A DNA stretch of 64,000 nucleotides, taken from NCBI RefSeq assembly GCF_003308995.1, contig NZ_QFFJ01000002.1, positions 558,001 to 622,000 on the forward strand, read 5' to 3'. Made by a program: the position numbers and the translations under genes. The stretch is from Chitinophaga flava. Its GTDB lineage: Bacteria > Bacteroidota > Bacteroidia > Chitinophagales > Chitinophagaceae. The notes below the pieces were generated by a model that was not told the origin of the DNA, searched no databases, and saw only the letters and a program-made list of their open reading frames with translations. Shown here piece by piece: positions 52,728 through 62,298 of this stretch (the first letter of the stretch is position 1; each line of letters starts with the position of its first letter).

Positions 52728-53309
52728 ATGGACGCGTTGTATTTTGAGCTGGGATGGCAACATATTCTCAATTGGGAAGGTTATGATCATATTCTTTTTG
52801 TGATTGCCCTGAGTGCGATTTACCTGATGAAAGAATGGAAAAAACTGCTGGTTTTAGTGACTGCCTTCACCATAGGACATTCTATTACGCTGGCTTTAAG
52901 TGTATTACACATTATCAGGATATCCAGTTCCCTGGTGGAGTTTCTGATTCCGGTGACCATCTGTATCACAGCATTATCCAACATTCTGAGAAAAGATGAG
53001 GAGCCGCAGAACCTGCAGCTCAACTACTTCTATGCTTTGTTCTTCGGCCTGATCCATGGATTGGGTTTTTCCAATTATCTGAAAAGCCTGCTGGGCACAC
53101 AGGCCAATATCGTGCAGCCGCTGCTGGGTTTTAACATCGGCCTGGAATTCGGGCAGCTGCTCATTGTGGCCATAGTGATGCTGCTGTCAGGGACGATTGT
53201 CAACATCGGGCGGGTAAGCCGCCGCGACTGGAATATGTTTTTATCTTCTGCTACCTTTGGTATTGCCTTTCTCATGGTTGTCCAGGGCGTAAGAGAGCTA
53301 TTGAAATAA
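52728..53309 (+). CDS. HupE/UreJ-family membrane protein
   Basis: Integral membrane protein of 193 residues with six to seven segments. HupE/UreJ signature: GYDHILFVIALSAIYLM, FTIGHSITLALSVL and FFGLIHGLGFSNYLKSLLG, with histidines that may bind nickel or cobalt. Hydrogenase and urease genes are not present, and this bacteroidal subfamily mostly occurs without them. A wide role in metal uptake is inferred. The M1 peptidase follows after 19 bases in the same operon. Confidence 0.85.
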   Translation: MDALYFELGWQHILNWEGYDHILFVIALSAIYLMKEWKKLLVLVTAFTIGHSITLALSVLHIIRISSSLVEFLIPVTICITALSNILRKDEEPQNLQLNYFYALFFGLIHGLGFSNYLKSLLGTQANIVQPLLGFNIGLEFGQLLIVAIVMLLSGTIVNIGRVSRRDWNMFLSSATFGIAFLMVVQGVRELLK

Positions 53310-53328
53310 TTGAAATCTAAATCCGTTT

Positions 53329-55653
53329 ATGAGAAAAAATCTGTACCTCCTTGGTATTTTATGCAGTACTGCCTTTACACTGCATGCACAAAACAACCCG
53401 GGGTCCAACCATGGTAACCGCTTCGAACAGCTGGGAACCATGCTGCAGACGCCCAATATGTACCGCTCCGCTTCCGGAGCGCCGGGGCCTAAATACTGGC
53501 AACAACGCGCCGATTATGAAATAGCGGCCGAACTGGATGATGCCAAACAGAAACTGACCGGTGCAGAAACCATCACCTACTTTAATAATTCTCCGGACCC
53601 GCTTACCTACCTCTGGCTGCAGCTGGATGAGAACGAGCATGACCCGAAAAGCGATAACCGCAGCTTCGACGGTAGTAAGATGTCTGATAAAATGACGCTG
53701 AAAGAAATCAACAGTATCCTGCCACCTACCGGCGATCTGGGCGTTAAAATCGTGAAAGTGACTGATGCGGATGGTAAAGTACTGCCTTATACCATCAATC
53801 AGACGATGATGCGGATAGACCTGCCTAAAACCCTGATGCCGGGAGAAAAATACCGCTTCAAGATAGAATGGTGGTACAACCTGTCTGACCGTATGACCAC
53901 CGGTGGCCGTGGTGGTTATGAATATTTCCCGGAAGACAAAAACTATCTCTATACCATCACACAATGGTATCCACGCATGGCCGTGTATTCCGATTTCCAG
54001 GGATGGCAGAATAAACAGTTCACCGGCAGAGGTGAATTTGCCCTCACTTTCGGCAATTTCCGTGTACGCTTTACCGTACCCGCCGACCATGTGGTAGGTG
54101 CTACCGGCGAATGCCAGAACTATAAGGAAATGCTGTCCCCTGCACAGTTCCAGCGCTGGCAGCAGGCACAGAGCTCAAAAGAGCCCGTGGAAGTAGTAAC
54201 ACTGGACGATGCTAAAAAAGCCTTACAGAGCAAGGCGGGCGCCCGTAAAACATGGGTGTATGAAGCACAGAACGTACGCGACTTCGCCCTCGTTTCTTCC
54301 CGTCGCCTTGTGTGGGACGCTATGCCTGCCAACGTAGAAGGCAAAAAGGTGATGGCGATGTCTTACTATGGTCCGGAAGCTTATCCGCTGTACCGTCGTT
54401 ATTCTACCAAAGTGGTGGCACATACTGTAAAATCCTACTCCCAACATACTATCCCGTATCCTTATCCGGTGGCCATCTCCGTAGAAGCAGCCAACGGTAT
54501 GGAATACCCGATGATCTGCTTCAACTACGGCCGCGCCGATAAAGACGGTACTTATTCCGAAGCTACCAAAAACGGTATGATTGGCGTGATCACCCACGAA
54601 GTAGGCCACAACTTCTTCCCGATGATCGTCAACTCCGACGAAAGGCAGTGGTCCTGGATGGATGAAGGGCTGAACACCTTCTGTCAGTTTATGGCTGAAC
54701 AGGAATGGGACAGCAACTTCCCTTCCTCCCGTGGTCCGGCACATAAGATCGTTGACTACATGAAAATGCCGAAAGACCAGCTGGAACCGATCATGACCAA
54801 CTCTGAAAATATTATTCAGTTTGGACCTAATGCATATGCCAAACCGGCCACAGCCCTCAATATCCTGCGTGAAACCGTAATGGGCCGCGAACTGTTTGAT
54901 TTTGCTTTCCGTGAATATGCCCGCCGCTGGGCCTTTAAACATCCTACCCCGGCAGATTTCTTCCGTACTATGGAAGATGCTTCTGCGGTAGACCTGGACT
55001 GGTTCTGGCGTGGATGGTTCTTTACCACCGAACCGGTTGATATCTCCATCGACAGCGTAAAATGGTTCAGCATGGACGCTAAAAATCCGGCTGAAACCAA
55101 CAAGGCAGCGCAGGCCGCTTATGATAAAAATATGGAGCATGTAGCCCGTCAGCGCAACAAAGCTGCAGGCATGAAATATGTAGTAGACCAGGACACCAGC
55201 CTGCAGGATTTCTACAGCAAATGGAACCGCTTTGAAGTGACCAGCGAAGACAAAGCTGCCTATGAGCAGTTTTACAGCAGCCTGTCTCCTGAAGAAAAAG
55301 CGATGTACGACAGCAAAAAGAACTTCTACGAAGTGACTTTTTCCAACGTAGGCGGACTGGTAATGCCGCTGATCCTGGAATGGACATTTGCAGATGGTAC
55401 TAAGGAAACAGACCGTATCTCTGCTTATATCTGGCGAAAAAATGAAAACCAGGTCACCAAAGTATTTGCGAAAGACAAAAAAGTAGTGTCGCTGAAACTG
55501 GACCCGCTCCGCGAAACAGCTGATATCGACGAAAGCAATAACAGCTGGCCGCGTGAAGCAAGCCCTTCCCGGTTCGAAATGTTTAAAAGCGCTACCGGCG
55601 TAAGAGGTGCGTCCACCGGTGATAATCCGATGAAAAAAGCCCTTAATAAATAA
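53329..55653 (+). CDS. M1-family zinc metallopeptidase (secreted)
   Basis: Secreted peptidase of 774 residues. Signal peptide (MRKNLYLLGILCSTAFTLHAQ), N-terminal beta domain, then the catalytic domain: exopeptidase-like EAANGMEYPMICF, zinc motif HEVGH (H423, E424, H427) and E446 in WMDEGLNTF, the expected 18 residues on. The C-terminal part is long and rich in strands. M1 aminopeptidases cleave N-terminal residues from peptides; this one would act in the periplasm or at the surface. Its stop shares one base with the next start (TAATG). Confidence 0.9.
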   Translation: MRKNLYLLGILCSTAFTLHAQNNPGSNHGNRFEQLGTMLQTPNMYRSASGAPGPKYWQQRADYEIAAELDDAKQKLTGAETITYFNNSPDPLTYLWLQLDENEHDPKSDNRSFDGSKMSDKMTLKEINSILPPTGDLGVKIVKVTDADGKVLPYTINQTMMRIDLPKTLMPGEKYRFKIEWWYNLSDRMTTGGRGGYEYFPEDKNYLYTITQWYPRMAVYSDFQGWQNKQFTGRGEFALTFGNFRVRFTVPADHVVGATGECQNYKEMLSPAQFQRWQQAQSSKEPVEVVTLDDAKKALQSKAGARKTWVYEAQNVRDFALVSSRRLVWDAMPANVEGKKVMAMSYYGPEAYPLYRRYSTKVVAHTVKSYSQHTIPYPYPVAISVEAANGMEYPMICFNYGRADKDGTYSEATKNGMIGVITHEVGHNFFPMIVNSDERQWSWMDEGLNTFCQFMAEQEWDSNFPSSRGPAHKIVDYMKMPKDQLEPIMTNSENIIQFGPNAYAKPATALNILRETVMGRELFDFAFREYARRWAFKHPTPADFFRTMEDASAVDLDWFWRGWFFTTEPVDISIDSVKWFSMDAKNPAETNKAAQAAYDKNMEHVARQRNKAAGMKYVVDQDTSLQDFYSKWNRFEVTSEDKAAYEQFYSSLSPEEKAMYDSKKNFYEVTFSNVGGLVMPLILEWTFADGTKETDRISAYIWRKNENQVTKVFAKDKKVVSLKLDPLRETADIDESNNSWPREASPSRFEMFKSATGVRGASTGDNPMKKALNK

Positions 55654-56468
55654 TGTTGATGAAACACACGCTCACCGTCTTCTTGTTTTTGTTCTTCCTG
55701 CAGATGGTCCGCGCTGCGGATGTTGATACGATCAGCATTCCCAGTGCAGCTATGCACCGCAGTTACAGGTGCGTGGTCATTACACCGGCTTCATACAAGG
55801 AAGGTACCCGGCGTTATCCGGTGGTGTACCTGTTGCATGGCCATGGTGGCAATTATGCCAACTGGATTCGTAAAGTGCCTGCTGTAAAGGAACTGGCAGA
55901 TACCTACCAATGTATGATCGTATGCCCGGATGGAGCGATCAGCAGCTGGTATGTTGATAGCCCGGTAGACAGCACTATACGGTTTGAGACCTATGTAGGA
56001 AAAGAAATACCGGCATATATTGACCAGCACTACCAAACCCTGCCAGAACCGCGTTATCGCGCTATTACAGGGCTTAGTATGGGCGGCCATGGTGCGTTGT
56101 ACCTCGCCATCCGGCATCCGGAAGTGTTTGGTGCAGCCGGCAGTATAAGTGGTGGCGTGGATTTAAGGCCTTTTCCCAAAAACTGGGATATTGCCAAAAG
56201 ACTGGGCCCTCCGGGAGTAGACGGTACTAACTGGACCGGTTATACGGTTATCGGTCAGCTCGATAGGCTGAAACCCGGTACCCTGCCCATGATTATTGAT
56301 TGTGGTGTAAAAGATTTCTTTATCGACGTGAACCGCGACCTGCATAAAAAACTGCTCGAAAAAGGTATCGATCACGACTATACGGAACGTCCCGGGCAAC
56401 ACGACTGGGATTACTGGGCCAATTCGATACAGTATCAGTTACTCTTTTTCCATCGTTTCTTTCAGTAA
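55653..56468 (+). CDS. Esterase D/tributyrin-esterase-like alpha/beta hydrolase (secreted)
   Basis: Secreted hydrolase of 271 residues with signal peptide (HTLTVFLFLFFLQMVRAAD). Esterase family motifs: YPVVYLLHGHGGNYANW (oxyanion), nucleophile Ser in AITGLSMGGHGALYLAI, catalytic Asp near VDCGVKDFFID-like IIDCGVKDFF and His in PGQHDWDYW. Probably hydrolyses acyl esters or S-formylglutathione-like substrates. Starts at the last base of the peptidase stop; ATG 55659 is another option. Confidence 0.88.
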   Translation: MLMKHTLTVFLFLFFLQMVRAADVDTISIPSAAMHRSYRCVVITPASYKEGTRRYPVVYLLHGHGGNYANWIRKVPAVKELADTYQCMIVCPDGAISSWYVDSPVDSTIRFETYVGKEIPAYIDQHYQTLPEPRYRAITGLSMGGHGALYLAIRHPEVFGAAGSISGGVDLRPFPKNWDIAKRLGPPGVDGTNWTGYTVIGQLDRLKPGTLPMIIDCGVKDFFIDVNRDLHKKLLEKGIDHDYTERPGQHDWDYWANSIQYQLLFFHRFFQ

Positions 56469-56496
56469 ACAATAACCGTCACATTCAGCATAAAGA

Positions 56497-56520
56497 AGCC
56501 GTCCCGGGATCGGGACGGCT
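56497..56520 (+). terminator. Terminator of the peptidase-esterase operon
   Basis: Stem agccgtcccg/cgggacggct with loop ggat, followed by four T (56521-56524), 28 bases past the esterase stop codon. Confidence 0.85.
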
Positions 56521-56840
56521 TTTTAACTTGCTAATATGTCCTGTTGATCTATGAAAAATAAGTTTGTCGCAAAGGGAAAAAGACGGCCGGAGGTAAGATT
56601 ACAGGCGGCCGGATTATTTTCATGTGACCTAAGTTGAATGCTAAGCGAAATCATTTGCTTTTATCCCATCGTAGATGGATATTACTATCGTCGTGTCTTC
56701 AATGAGCATGCAGTCAGAATCGTGTGTGCGTTAACGTTGTTAGTCTATAGGTTTTGCGAACTGTCTGTTGATCCCCGGGAAAGGAGTCGGATCAACTCCC
56801 CGATAGTACCATCTCCATAAAATATTTTTTAACTTTTTTT

Positions 56841-56861
56841 AATGTGTAATTGTTACACATT
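56841..56861. promoter_or_regulatory. 21-base perfect palindrome AATGTGTAA-TTG-TTACACATT
   Basis: Symmetrical site with no adjacent downstream gene in the classic position: both flanking genes converge on it. It resembles a repressor operator in form, but could equally be a hairpin helping the nearby terminator. A T-rich run precedes it. Confidence 0.5.
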
Positions 56862-56888
56862 GATAACATACTTACTATCATAAAAAAA

Positions 56889-56910
56889 GCCGGTCCTCGA
56901 TAGGACCGGC
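56889..56910. terminator. Terminator after the SusD gene (minus strand), bidirectional
   Basis: Stem gccggtcct/aggaccggc, loop cgat, with A-run at left and nine T at right; near the stop of the SusD-like gene ending at 56955. Confidence 0.9.
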
Positions 56911-56954
56911 ATTTTTTTTTATGCACGCGATTCAAAATAAGTATATCAACAAAG

Positions 56955-58586
56955 TCAGTGAGGTATGTCCCACCAGAGTCTCACACCACCTTCGTCTTTA
57001 GGATTGGGGCCTAATAACAGGATGGCTTTTTGTACTTCCGCTTTATTGGAAGTATATTCTGTGTTGGGGAATGGTATTCTTCTGATTTGTATGTCAGTAT
57101 TGATGGTCCCGTTGCTTAAGTTATTTACAACAGGGAACAGTCTGGGATAGCCGGTACGTCTGAATTCGCTCCAGGCTTCCTGTCCTTCCGGATACATAGC
57201 GATCCATTTCTGGGTGATGATACGTTCCAGTTTTTCGTTGAAATCACCGGCATCGTTCCATTTGATGGTGATTTTAGATAACGCAGGGGAGTTGTTGGCC
57301 GCATTGCGGGGATCTACGTAATCAATTGGTTTGCTGATGTCGTCTGTTACATAGGCATTAACATCAGCCGGAGCGGCATCCCATTGGGCGAAAGAAGCCC
57401 TCATACCTTTTTCATACAGTTCGCCAGGAGTTCCTCCGGCGTTGTTCCATCCTCTCAGAGCCGCTTCTGCGCGCAGGAAGAATACTTCTGCGGAAGTCAT
57501 CAGCTGTATGGGAGTGTTGGCGCGGAATGTTTTGGTTTCCGCATTAGCAGGAACGGAATAGCCGTTATAGTCTGGTTTGGCGGTCACCTGGCTACCGATA
57601 CGGATACCTTTGTAGGTGCCGGGATAGGCGGTAGCATGGTCGAAATATTTAGGCAAGCGGGGGTCTTTATATCCTACCAGGATAGACTCCATAGAGGCGT
57701 TCATGGCGTTGTCTGTCCAGGATGTTACGATAGTGAACAGCGGATTTTTCAAACCGAAGCCGGAAACATTGGCATTGTCCCTGGTAACTTCCAGCAGGCC
57801 GCCTTTGGCAGGGTCCAGTGCTTTTTCACCTTCTTCTTTTGCTTTGGCAGCATTTACGTTGGAGATACGGATCGCCAGACGCAGACGAAGGGAGTTGGCA
57901 AACTTGATCCATTGTTTGTAATCACCGCCATACAGCATATCAAATTTGCTGAAGAGGGAAACACCCGGATTAGCGGCAACATACGTATTCAGTGAGGTTA
58001 CAGCAGTATCCAGCTCTTTAAAGAAGCGGGTGTACACATCTTCCTGTTTGTCGTAGGCAGAAGTAGTTCCGCCACTGCCATAAGAGCTGTAAGGAATAGG
58101 ACCATAGATATCTGTTACCCGGTGCATGGCTTCTACCCTGAGGATCAGCGCGATGGCCCAGAACTCAGGAGCTTTAGCCGGTGCGCCTCTTCTTTTTACT
58201 TCGGCGATAGGCGCCATCACGTTATTGTAAGCCAGGTTGAAGGCGGAAGCATTCCAGTCATCTACCAGTGAATAGGTCATGTTATTGATGTTACCGCGGA
58301 AGTTATTTGGCGGCATCAGATAACCGGAGTACACGTCGCCCATCAGGTTTTGTTGCAGCTGAAAATCGGAGTTCGTGTTGTTGAAGTTGAAATAGATGGA
58401 AGACTGTATCTGTGGGAAGAAGCCACCGATATAGTTGAAGTCTGGCCTCAGCGCGTCTTCGGTCAACCCGGTATTGTCTGTATTGTATTCCTCGAAGTTT
58501 TTGGTACAGGCATTAAGACCAAGGATACCAGCCGCCAGCGCGATGACCGCTACTGGCTTATATAGTTTGAATCTGAGCTTTTTCAT
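56955..58586 (-). CDS. SusD/RagB-family outer-membrane lipoprotein 1
   Basis: Glycan- or nutrient-binding lipoprotein of 543 residues. Signal ends in lipobox LGLNAC. The mature part, starting NFEEYNTDNTGLTEDALRPDF, has the TPR-like helices (NLAYNNVMAPIAEVKRRGAP, WAIALILRVEAMHRVTDIYGPIPYS) and the C-terminal RIITQKWIAMYPEGQEAWSEFRRTGYPRLFP of the SusD-like_2 group. It would form the lid of the SusC transporter encoded 27 bases upstream (58614). Substrate cannot be told; this subgroup is often linked to proteins or peptides and other nutrients, not only glycans. Similar to the SusD at 62299. Confidence 0.93.
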   Translation of the reverse strand: MKKLRFKLYKPVAVIALAAGILGLNACTKNFEEYNTDNTGLTEDALRPDFNYIGGFFPQIQSSIYFNFNNTNSDFQLQQNLMGDVYSGYLMPPNNFRGNINNMTYSLVDDWNASAFNLAYNNVMAPIAEVKRRGAPAKAPEFWAIALILRVEAMHRVTDIYGPIPYSSYGSGGTTSAYDKQEDVYTRFFKELDTAVTSLNTYVAANPGVSLFSKFDMLYGGDYKQWIKFANSLRLRLAIRISNVNAAKAKEEGEKALDPAKGGLLEVTRDNANVSGFGLKNPLFTIVTSWTDNAMNASMESILVGYKDPRLPKYFDHATAYPGTYKGIRIGSQVTAKPDYNGYSVPANAETKTFRANTPIQLMTSAEVFFLRAEAALRGWNNAGGTPGELYEKGMRASFAQWDAAPADVNAYVTDDISKPIDYVDPRNAANNSPALSKITIKWNDAGDFNEKLERIITQKWIAMYPEGQEAWSEFRRTGYPRLFPVVNNLSNGTINTDIQIRRIPFPNTEYTSNKAEVQKAILLLGPNPKDEGGVRLWWDIPH

Positions 58587-58613
58587 CTGTGTTGAATTAA
58601 AGGTGAACAGTCA

Positions 58614-61600
58614 TTAGAAACCAACATTCAGGTTAAAACCAAAGCTCCGGGTAGCAGGCAGTGCGAACATGTCCACACCGGACAGGCCGTTGGCAGTAGA
58701 CATGGAGATCTCCGGATCAAATGGTGCTTTTTTGGAGATATAAAAGAGGTTTCTGCCTACGAGTGAGAAACGGAGGTTTTTCACAAAACCATGACGCAGT
58801 ACACTGGATGGAACAGCATAACCGAGAGACAGCTCTCTGAATCTTACTACCGTAGCGTCGTACATGTACTCGCCACTAACACCGTCACGTCCGCCTATAG
58901 TACCATACCATTTGGCGGCATCAATTTGGGTGATAGGTTGTTTGGTGTCATCAGATACGCCATTGATGGCTACACCGCCGTTTTTGCGGCCTTCTCCAGT
59001 TCTTTCAGATACGCCGTATTTGTCCAGTACAGCTTCTGTCATAGACATTACTTTACCGCCGAATTTACCATCGATCAGGAAGCTCAGGGTGAAGTCCTTA
59101 TAACTGAAGTTGTTGCTCCAGCCACCTTGCCATTTAGGGTTAGGATTGCCTACAAACTCGAGGGAAGAGCTTACCAGCGGACCATCTTTACCGATAATCA
59201 CACGGCCGCTTTCATCTCTTTTCAATACCTTACCATAGATGTCACCATAGGAACCGCCTTTGGCGATGATAGATGCGAAGGTGTTGGAACCCTGAGGGGT
59301 CAGAATAAACTGGTCGATATTGTCAGCCAGTTCGATCACCTTGTTCCTGTTCTGAGAATAGTTGATGCTGGTGTTCCAGCGGAATTTGTCTGTTTTGATC
59401 ACATTGTATCCCAGTACTACTTCGAAACCGGTGTTCTGGATGTTACCGGCGTTGATGAAGCGGAAGGAGTAACCAGTTCCCGGTGGTACGGCGATCTGGA
59501 AGTACTGGTTGGTGGTATTGGTTTTATAATAAGTAAAGTCAAAGTTCAGTCTGTCCTGCAGGAAACGCCATTCTGTACCGATTTCCAGTGATTTGGTTTT
59601 TTCTGGTTTCAGTTCTTTGAAAGGAGCCTGGTTGTTGAACACGAAAGTACCGCCTACGTTACCCAGCCTGTTGAGCGGGTTGGTTACGTACCAGGGAACA
59701 GTATTACCTACTGCAGCGTAAGAGCCGCGGAGTTTGGCGTAACTAACTGGTTCAGGCAGATTGAGGAGTTGATGGAGCATGAAGGAAAGGCCGGCAGAGG
59801 GATAAAAGTAGGAGCCGTTACCAGTAAAGGCCAGGTTGGAAGACCAGTCATTACGGCCGCTCAGGTCGAGAAACACGAGGTCTTTGTAAGACAGGTTCAC
59901 GTTACCGAATACGGCTTGCAGCTGGCTGTGGTTTTCCGGAACTGTCTGAATCTGGCTACCAGCAGTCATGTTCTGCAGGGTGAAGAAGTTGGCTACATAG
60001 AGGTCGCCGTTAAAGCTATCTCCGTTCATACCTTTGGTACGGGTATCGTTGATGCTGGTACCCACCAATGCATTCAGCTTGAAGTTGCCGAAGTGGCGGT
60101 TGGCATTAACGATCAGGTCACCGTAAAACTGAGTGGTAGTAAGGTCGCTCATGATATAGCGGCCGTTGGGGCCGGAGAGTACACCGTGAGTACCGGCATA
60201 GAACTGACCATCGTAGGTATCGTTGGTACGGTCCATGTTACCGCGGGCCTGAACATATAACCAGTCAGCGATATCGTATTTGGCGCTGGCATTGAAGAGG
60301 GTCCTGTTACGTCTGGCCTGGCTGGTATTTTTGTTAACGATCCAGTAAGGGTTCTGTTGTACGTCTTCGTTGAAAGGCCAGTTCTGGAGGTCTATCTGAC
60401 GGATGGGGTCAAACTTGGTATAGTTCTGATAAGGAGACAGGTCACGGCCTCTTGGGAACAGATACAAACCGGTCAGCGGGTTGAAGTACAAACCTGTTAC
60501 AGGTCCGTTATCCAGCTTTTGAGTGACGATGTTTACGTTACCATCCAGTGTCAGTTTATCGTTCAGGAGTTTGGCTGTTTCCCTGAAAGAGAAGTTGTGA
60601 CGATTCAGGTCATTGCCTGGCATTATACCATTTGCACTGGTGTTGGCATAAGAGAAATAAGTCTGGGCTCTTTCATTACCGGCAGTGAAGTTGATGGAAT
60701 TAATCCATGTATTACCGGTACGGAAGAAGTCGGAGACATTATCATGGGCATTGGTGATTTCAGGACCCCAGCTTTGGGTAGCACCGTCTTTGGTAGCGCC
60801 ATAGGAGTTCTGCAGCTTGGGTTTGTATGCTATTTTATCGAGGGTGAAACCGCTGGAAAATTCTACTTTGGCAACACCGGCTTTACCTTTTTTAGTGGTG
60901 ATGAGGATTACACCGTTGGCTGCCTGGCTACCGTACAGTGCGGAAGCGGAAGCTCCTTTCAGTACAGATACACTTTCCACGTCATCAGGGTTCAGGTTGG
61001 AGATACCGTCACCACCGTCACGACCAGGTGCAAAGGTAATGGTACCATTACCACCCCAGGTACTGTTGGGCTGCTGGGTACTGTAGTTGGTCATGGGGAT
61101 ACCATCAATTACATACAGCGGCTGGTTGGTACTTTGAGCGGATTTATTACCACGAAGGGTTACTTTAACGGAACCGCCTACACCGGAACCACTCCTGCTC
61201 ACCGTGATACCGGCAGCTTTACCGGAGATGGAGTTCATGAGGTTGGCATCTTTGGCAGTGGTCAGTTCTTCACCGCCCAGTCTTTGTGTGGAGTAAGTCA
61301 GTGATTTGGCAGTCTTTTTCACACCCAGCGCTGTCACCACCAGTTCATTCAATCCTTTTACATTCTCTTCAAGTTTTACATCTACAGAAGCACTGGTTCC
61401 TACGGTCACTTCACGAGGAGTGAAGCCGATAGAGCTGAATACCAATACGTCGCCGGCTTTGGCACTGAGGTGATATTGGCCGGATGCATTGGTTTGTGCG
61501 CCTTTGGTAGCACCTTTTATTTGTACAGAAACGCCGGGCAGAGGAAGCCCTTTGCTATCGCGGACAGTACCGCTGATTTCCCTTTCCTGTAAAATGCTAC

Positions 61601-61724
61601 GGAATGAAGCTGTGGGCGCATAAGTATAGCCGGCAGCCTTCGCATAAGCATTGTCTGCTAATATGGAAGTGAGCGCTATTCCCGTTACAGCACACACTTT
61701 CATAAGGCGTAGGTTTTTTTTCAT
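58614..61724 (-). CDS. SusC/RagA-family TonB-dependent receptor 1
   Basis: Outer-membrane transporter of 1036 residues from ATG 61724 (MKKNLRLMKVCAVTGIALT). Signal peptide, carboxypeptidase-regulatory-like domain (about 50-130, ISGTVRDSKGLPLPGVSVQIKG), plug domain (about 140-250, with SVKVTLRGNKSAQSTNQPLYVIDGIP) and a 22-strand barrel ending FGFNLNVGF. Together with SusD it imports nutrients with energy from TonB. The frame opens upstream to 61931, giving a 69-residue non-signal extension without support. No ECF sigma or anti-sigma gene is adjacent. Confidence 0.93.
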   Translation of the reverse strand: MKKNLRLMKVCAVTGIALTSILADNAYAKAAGYTYAPTASFRSILQEREISGTVRDSKGLPLPGVSVQIKGATKGAQTNASGQYHLSAKAGDVLVFSSIGFTPREVTVGTSASVDVKLEENVKGLNELVVTALGVKKTAKSLTYSTQRLGGEELTTAKDANLMNSISGKAAGITVSRSGSGVGGSVKVTLRGNKSAQSTNQPLYVIDGIPMTNYSTQQPNSTWGGNGTITFAPGRDGGDGISNLNPDDVESVSVLKGASASALYGSQAANGVILITTKKGKAGVAKVEFSSGFTLDKIAYKPKLQNSYGATKDGATQSWGPEITNAHDNVSDFFRTGNTWINSINFTAGNERAQTYFSYANTSANGIMPGNDLNRHNFSFRETAKLLNDKLTLDGNVNIVTQKLDNGPVTGLYFNPLTGLYLFPRGRDLSPYQNYTKFDPIRQIDLQNWPFNEDVQQNPYWIVNKNTSQARRNRTLFNASAKYDIADWLYVQARGNMDRTNDTYDGQFYAGTHGVLSGPNGRYIMSDLTTTQFYGDLIVNANRHFGNFKLNALVGTSINDTRTKGMNGDSFNGDLYVANFFTLQNMTAGSQIQTVPENHSQLQAVFGNVNLSYKDLVFLDLSGRNDWSSNLAFTGNGSYFYPSAGLSFMLHQLLNLPEPVSYAKLRGSYAAVGNTVPWYVTNPLNRLGNVGGTFVFNNQAPFKELKPEKTKSLEIGTEWRFLQDRLNFDFTYYKTNTTNQYFQIAVPPGTGYSFRFINAGNIQNTGFEVVLGYNVIKTDKFRWNTSINYSQNRNKVIELADNIDQFILTPQGSNTFASIIAKGGSYGDIYGKVLKRDESGRVIIGKDGPLVSSSLEFVGNPNPKWQGGWSNNFSYKDFTLSFLIDGKFGGKVMSMTEAVLDKYGVSERTGEGRKNGGVAINGVSDDTKQPITQIDAAKWYGTIGGRDGVSGEYMYDATVVRFRELSLGYAVPSSVLRHGFVKNLRFSLVGRNLFYISKKAPFDPEISMSTANGLSGVDMFALPATRSFGFNLNVGF

Positions 61725-62298
61725 ACTTGCCTTTTTTTTGGTTAATAATTGGTATTTAAATATTGTGGATAAGATCTGACTGTATGTATCGCGTGCCTGG
61801 CTGATACAAGCTGCTATCACGTGCTCTATGGAAAAAGTATCTCCATTAGCATGGCGCAAGCCATCCTTTACCACTTGTTTTTTAATAAATAAACGTGGTT
61901 TGTTTGCACAGGTATCCCTCCGGAGATACATCCTGCTTTTCAGGTCAATCCCGTCAGACTTTTTCGTGCCTGTTTTTCTTACATGAAATTTTTATTTTGA
62001 ATGATACTCCTCCGTTGCTGCTTGTTATTTTGCTGTTTTGTTATTTTGTTGTTTTCATTTGGATACGCCGTGAAAGGCGCTACAGATAAGATGTCGTGCG
62101 ATGTGATAAAAGGTACTATGCAACTGTGATTTTTTTTGATTGATATGATGAACATGATAAATAATCTTGTCAGATCTTCCCAAAAAAGCACCCATTAACG
62201 AAAAGTTAATGGGTGTTTTTTATATATCAATATTATGTTAAATCTTCACTTATCAGAATTATCACTACAAATCATAACAAACAACGTAGTCATCACCG
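61725..62298. other. Intergenic region between two SusC/SusD pairs
   Basis: 574 bases upstream of SusC 1 (minus strand) and downstream of SusD 2. It holds a strong hairpin terminator (62189-62215). No gene, tRNA or clear TAnnTTTG promoter for the minus strand was found by eye. AT-rich stretch at 61990-62080 with imperfect repeats of tgttattttg type. Confidence 0.5.
62189..62215. terminator. Terminator after SusD 2 gene, bidirectional
   Basis: Stem cacccattaac/gttaatgggtg with loop gaaaa, A-run at left (62182-62187) and T-run at right, 84 bases past the SusD 2 stop codon on the minus strand. Confidence 0.88.

Larger units (their letters stand above)
56469..56954. other. Intergenic region between convergent esterase and SusD genes
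   Basis: 486 bases without a believable gene. It holds a terminator for each side (56497-56520 and 56889-56910) and a perfect 21-base palindrome (56841-56861), listed separately. A 60-codon frame at 56638-56820 has no family resemblance and crosses no signal, so it was not called. Confidence 0.6.

Noticed and set aside
56638..56820. 60-codon open frame between esterase and SusD genes
   Set aside because: No family resemblance, no promoter, and lies between two terminators; composition fits non-coding DNA.
60357..61304. 315-codon frame on the plus strand
   Set aside because: Antisense to the SusC receptor gene and without family motifs; a shadow.
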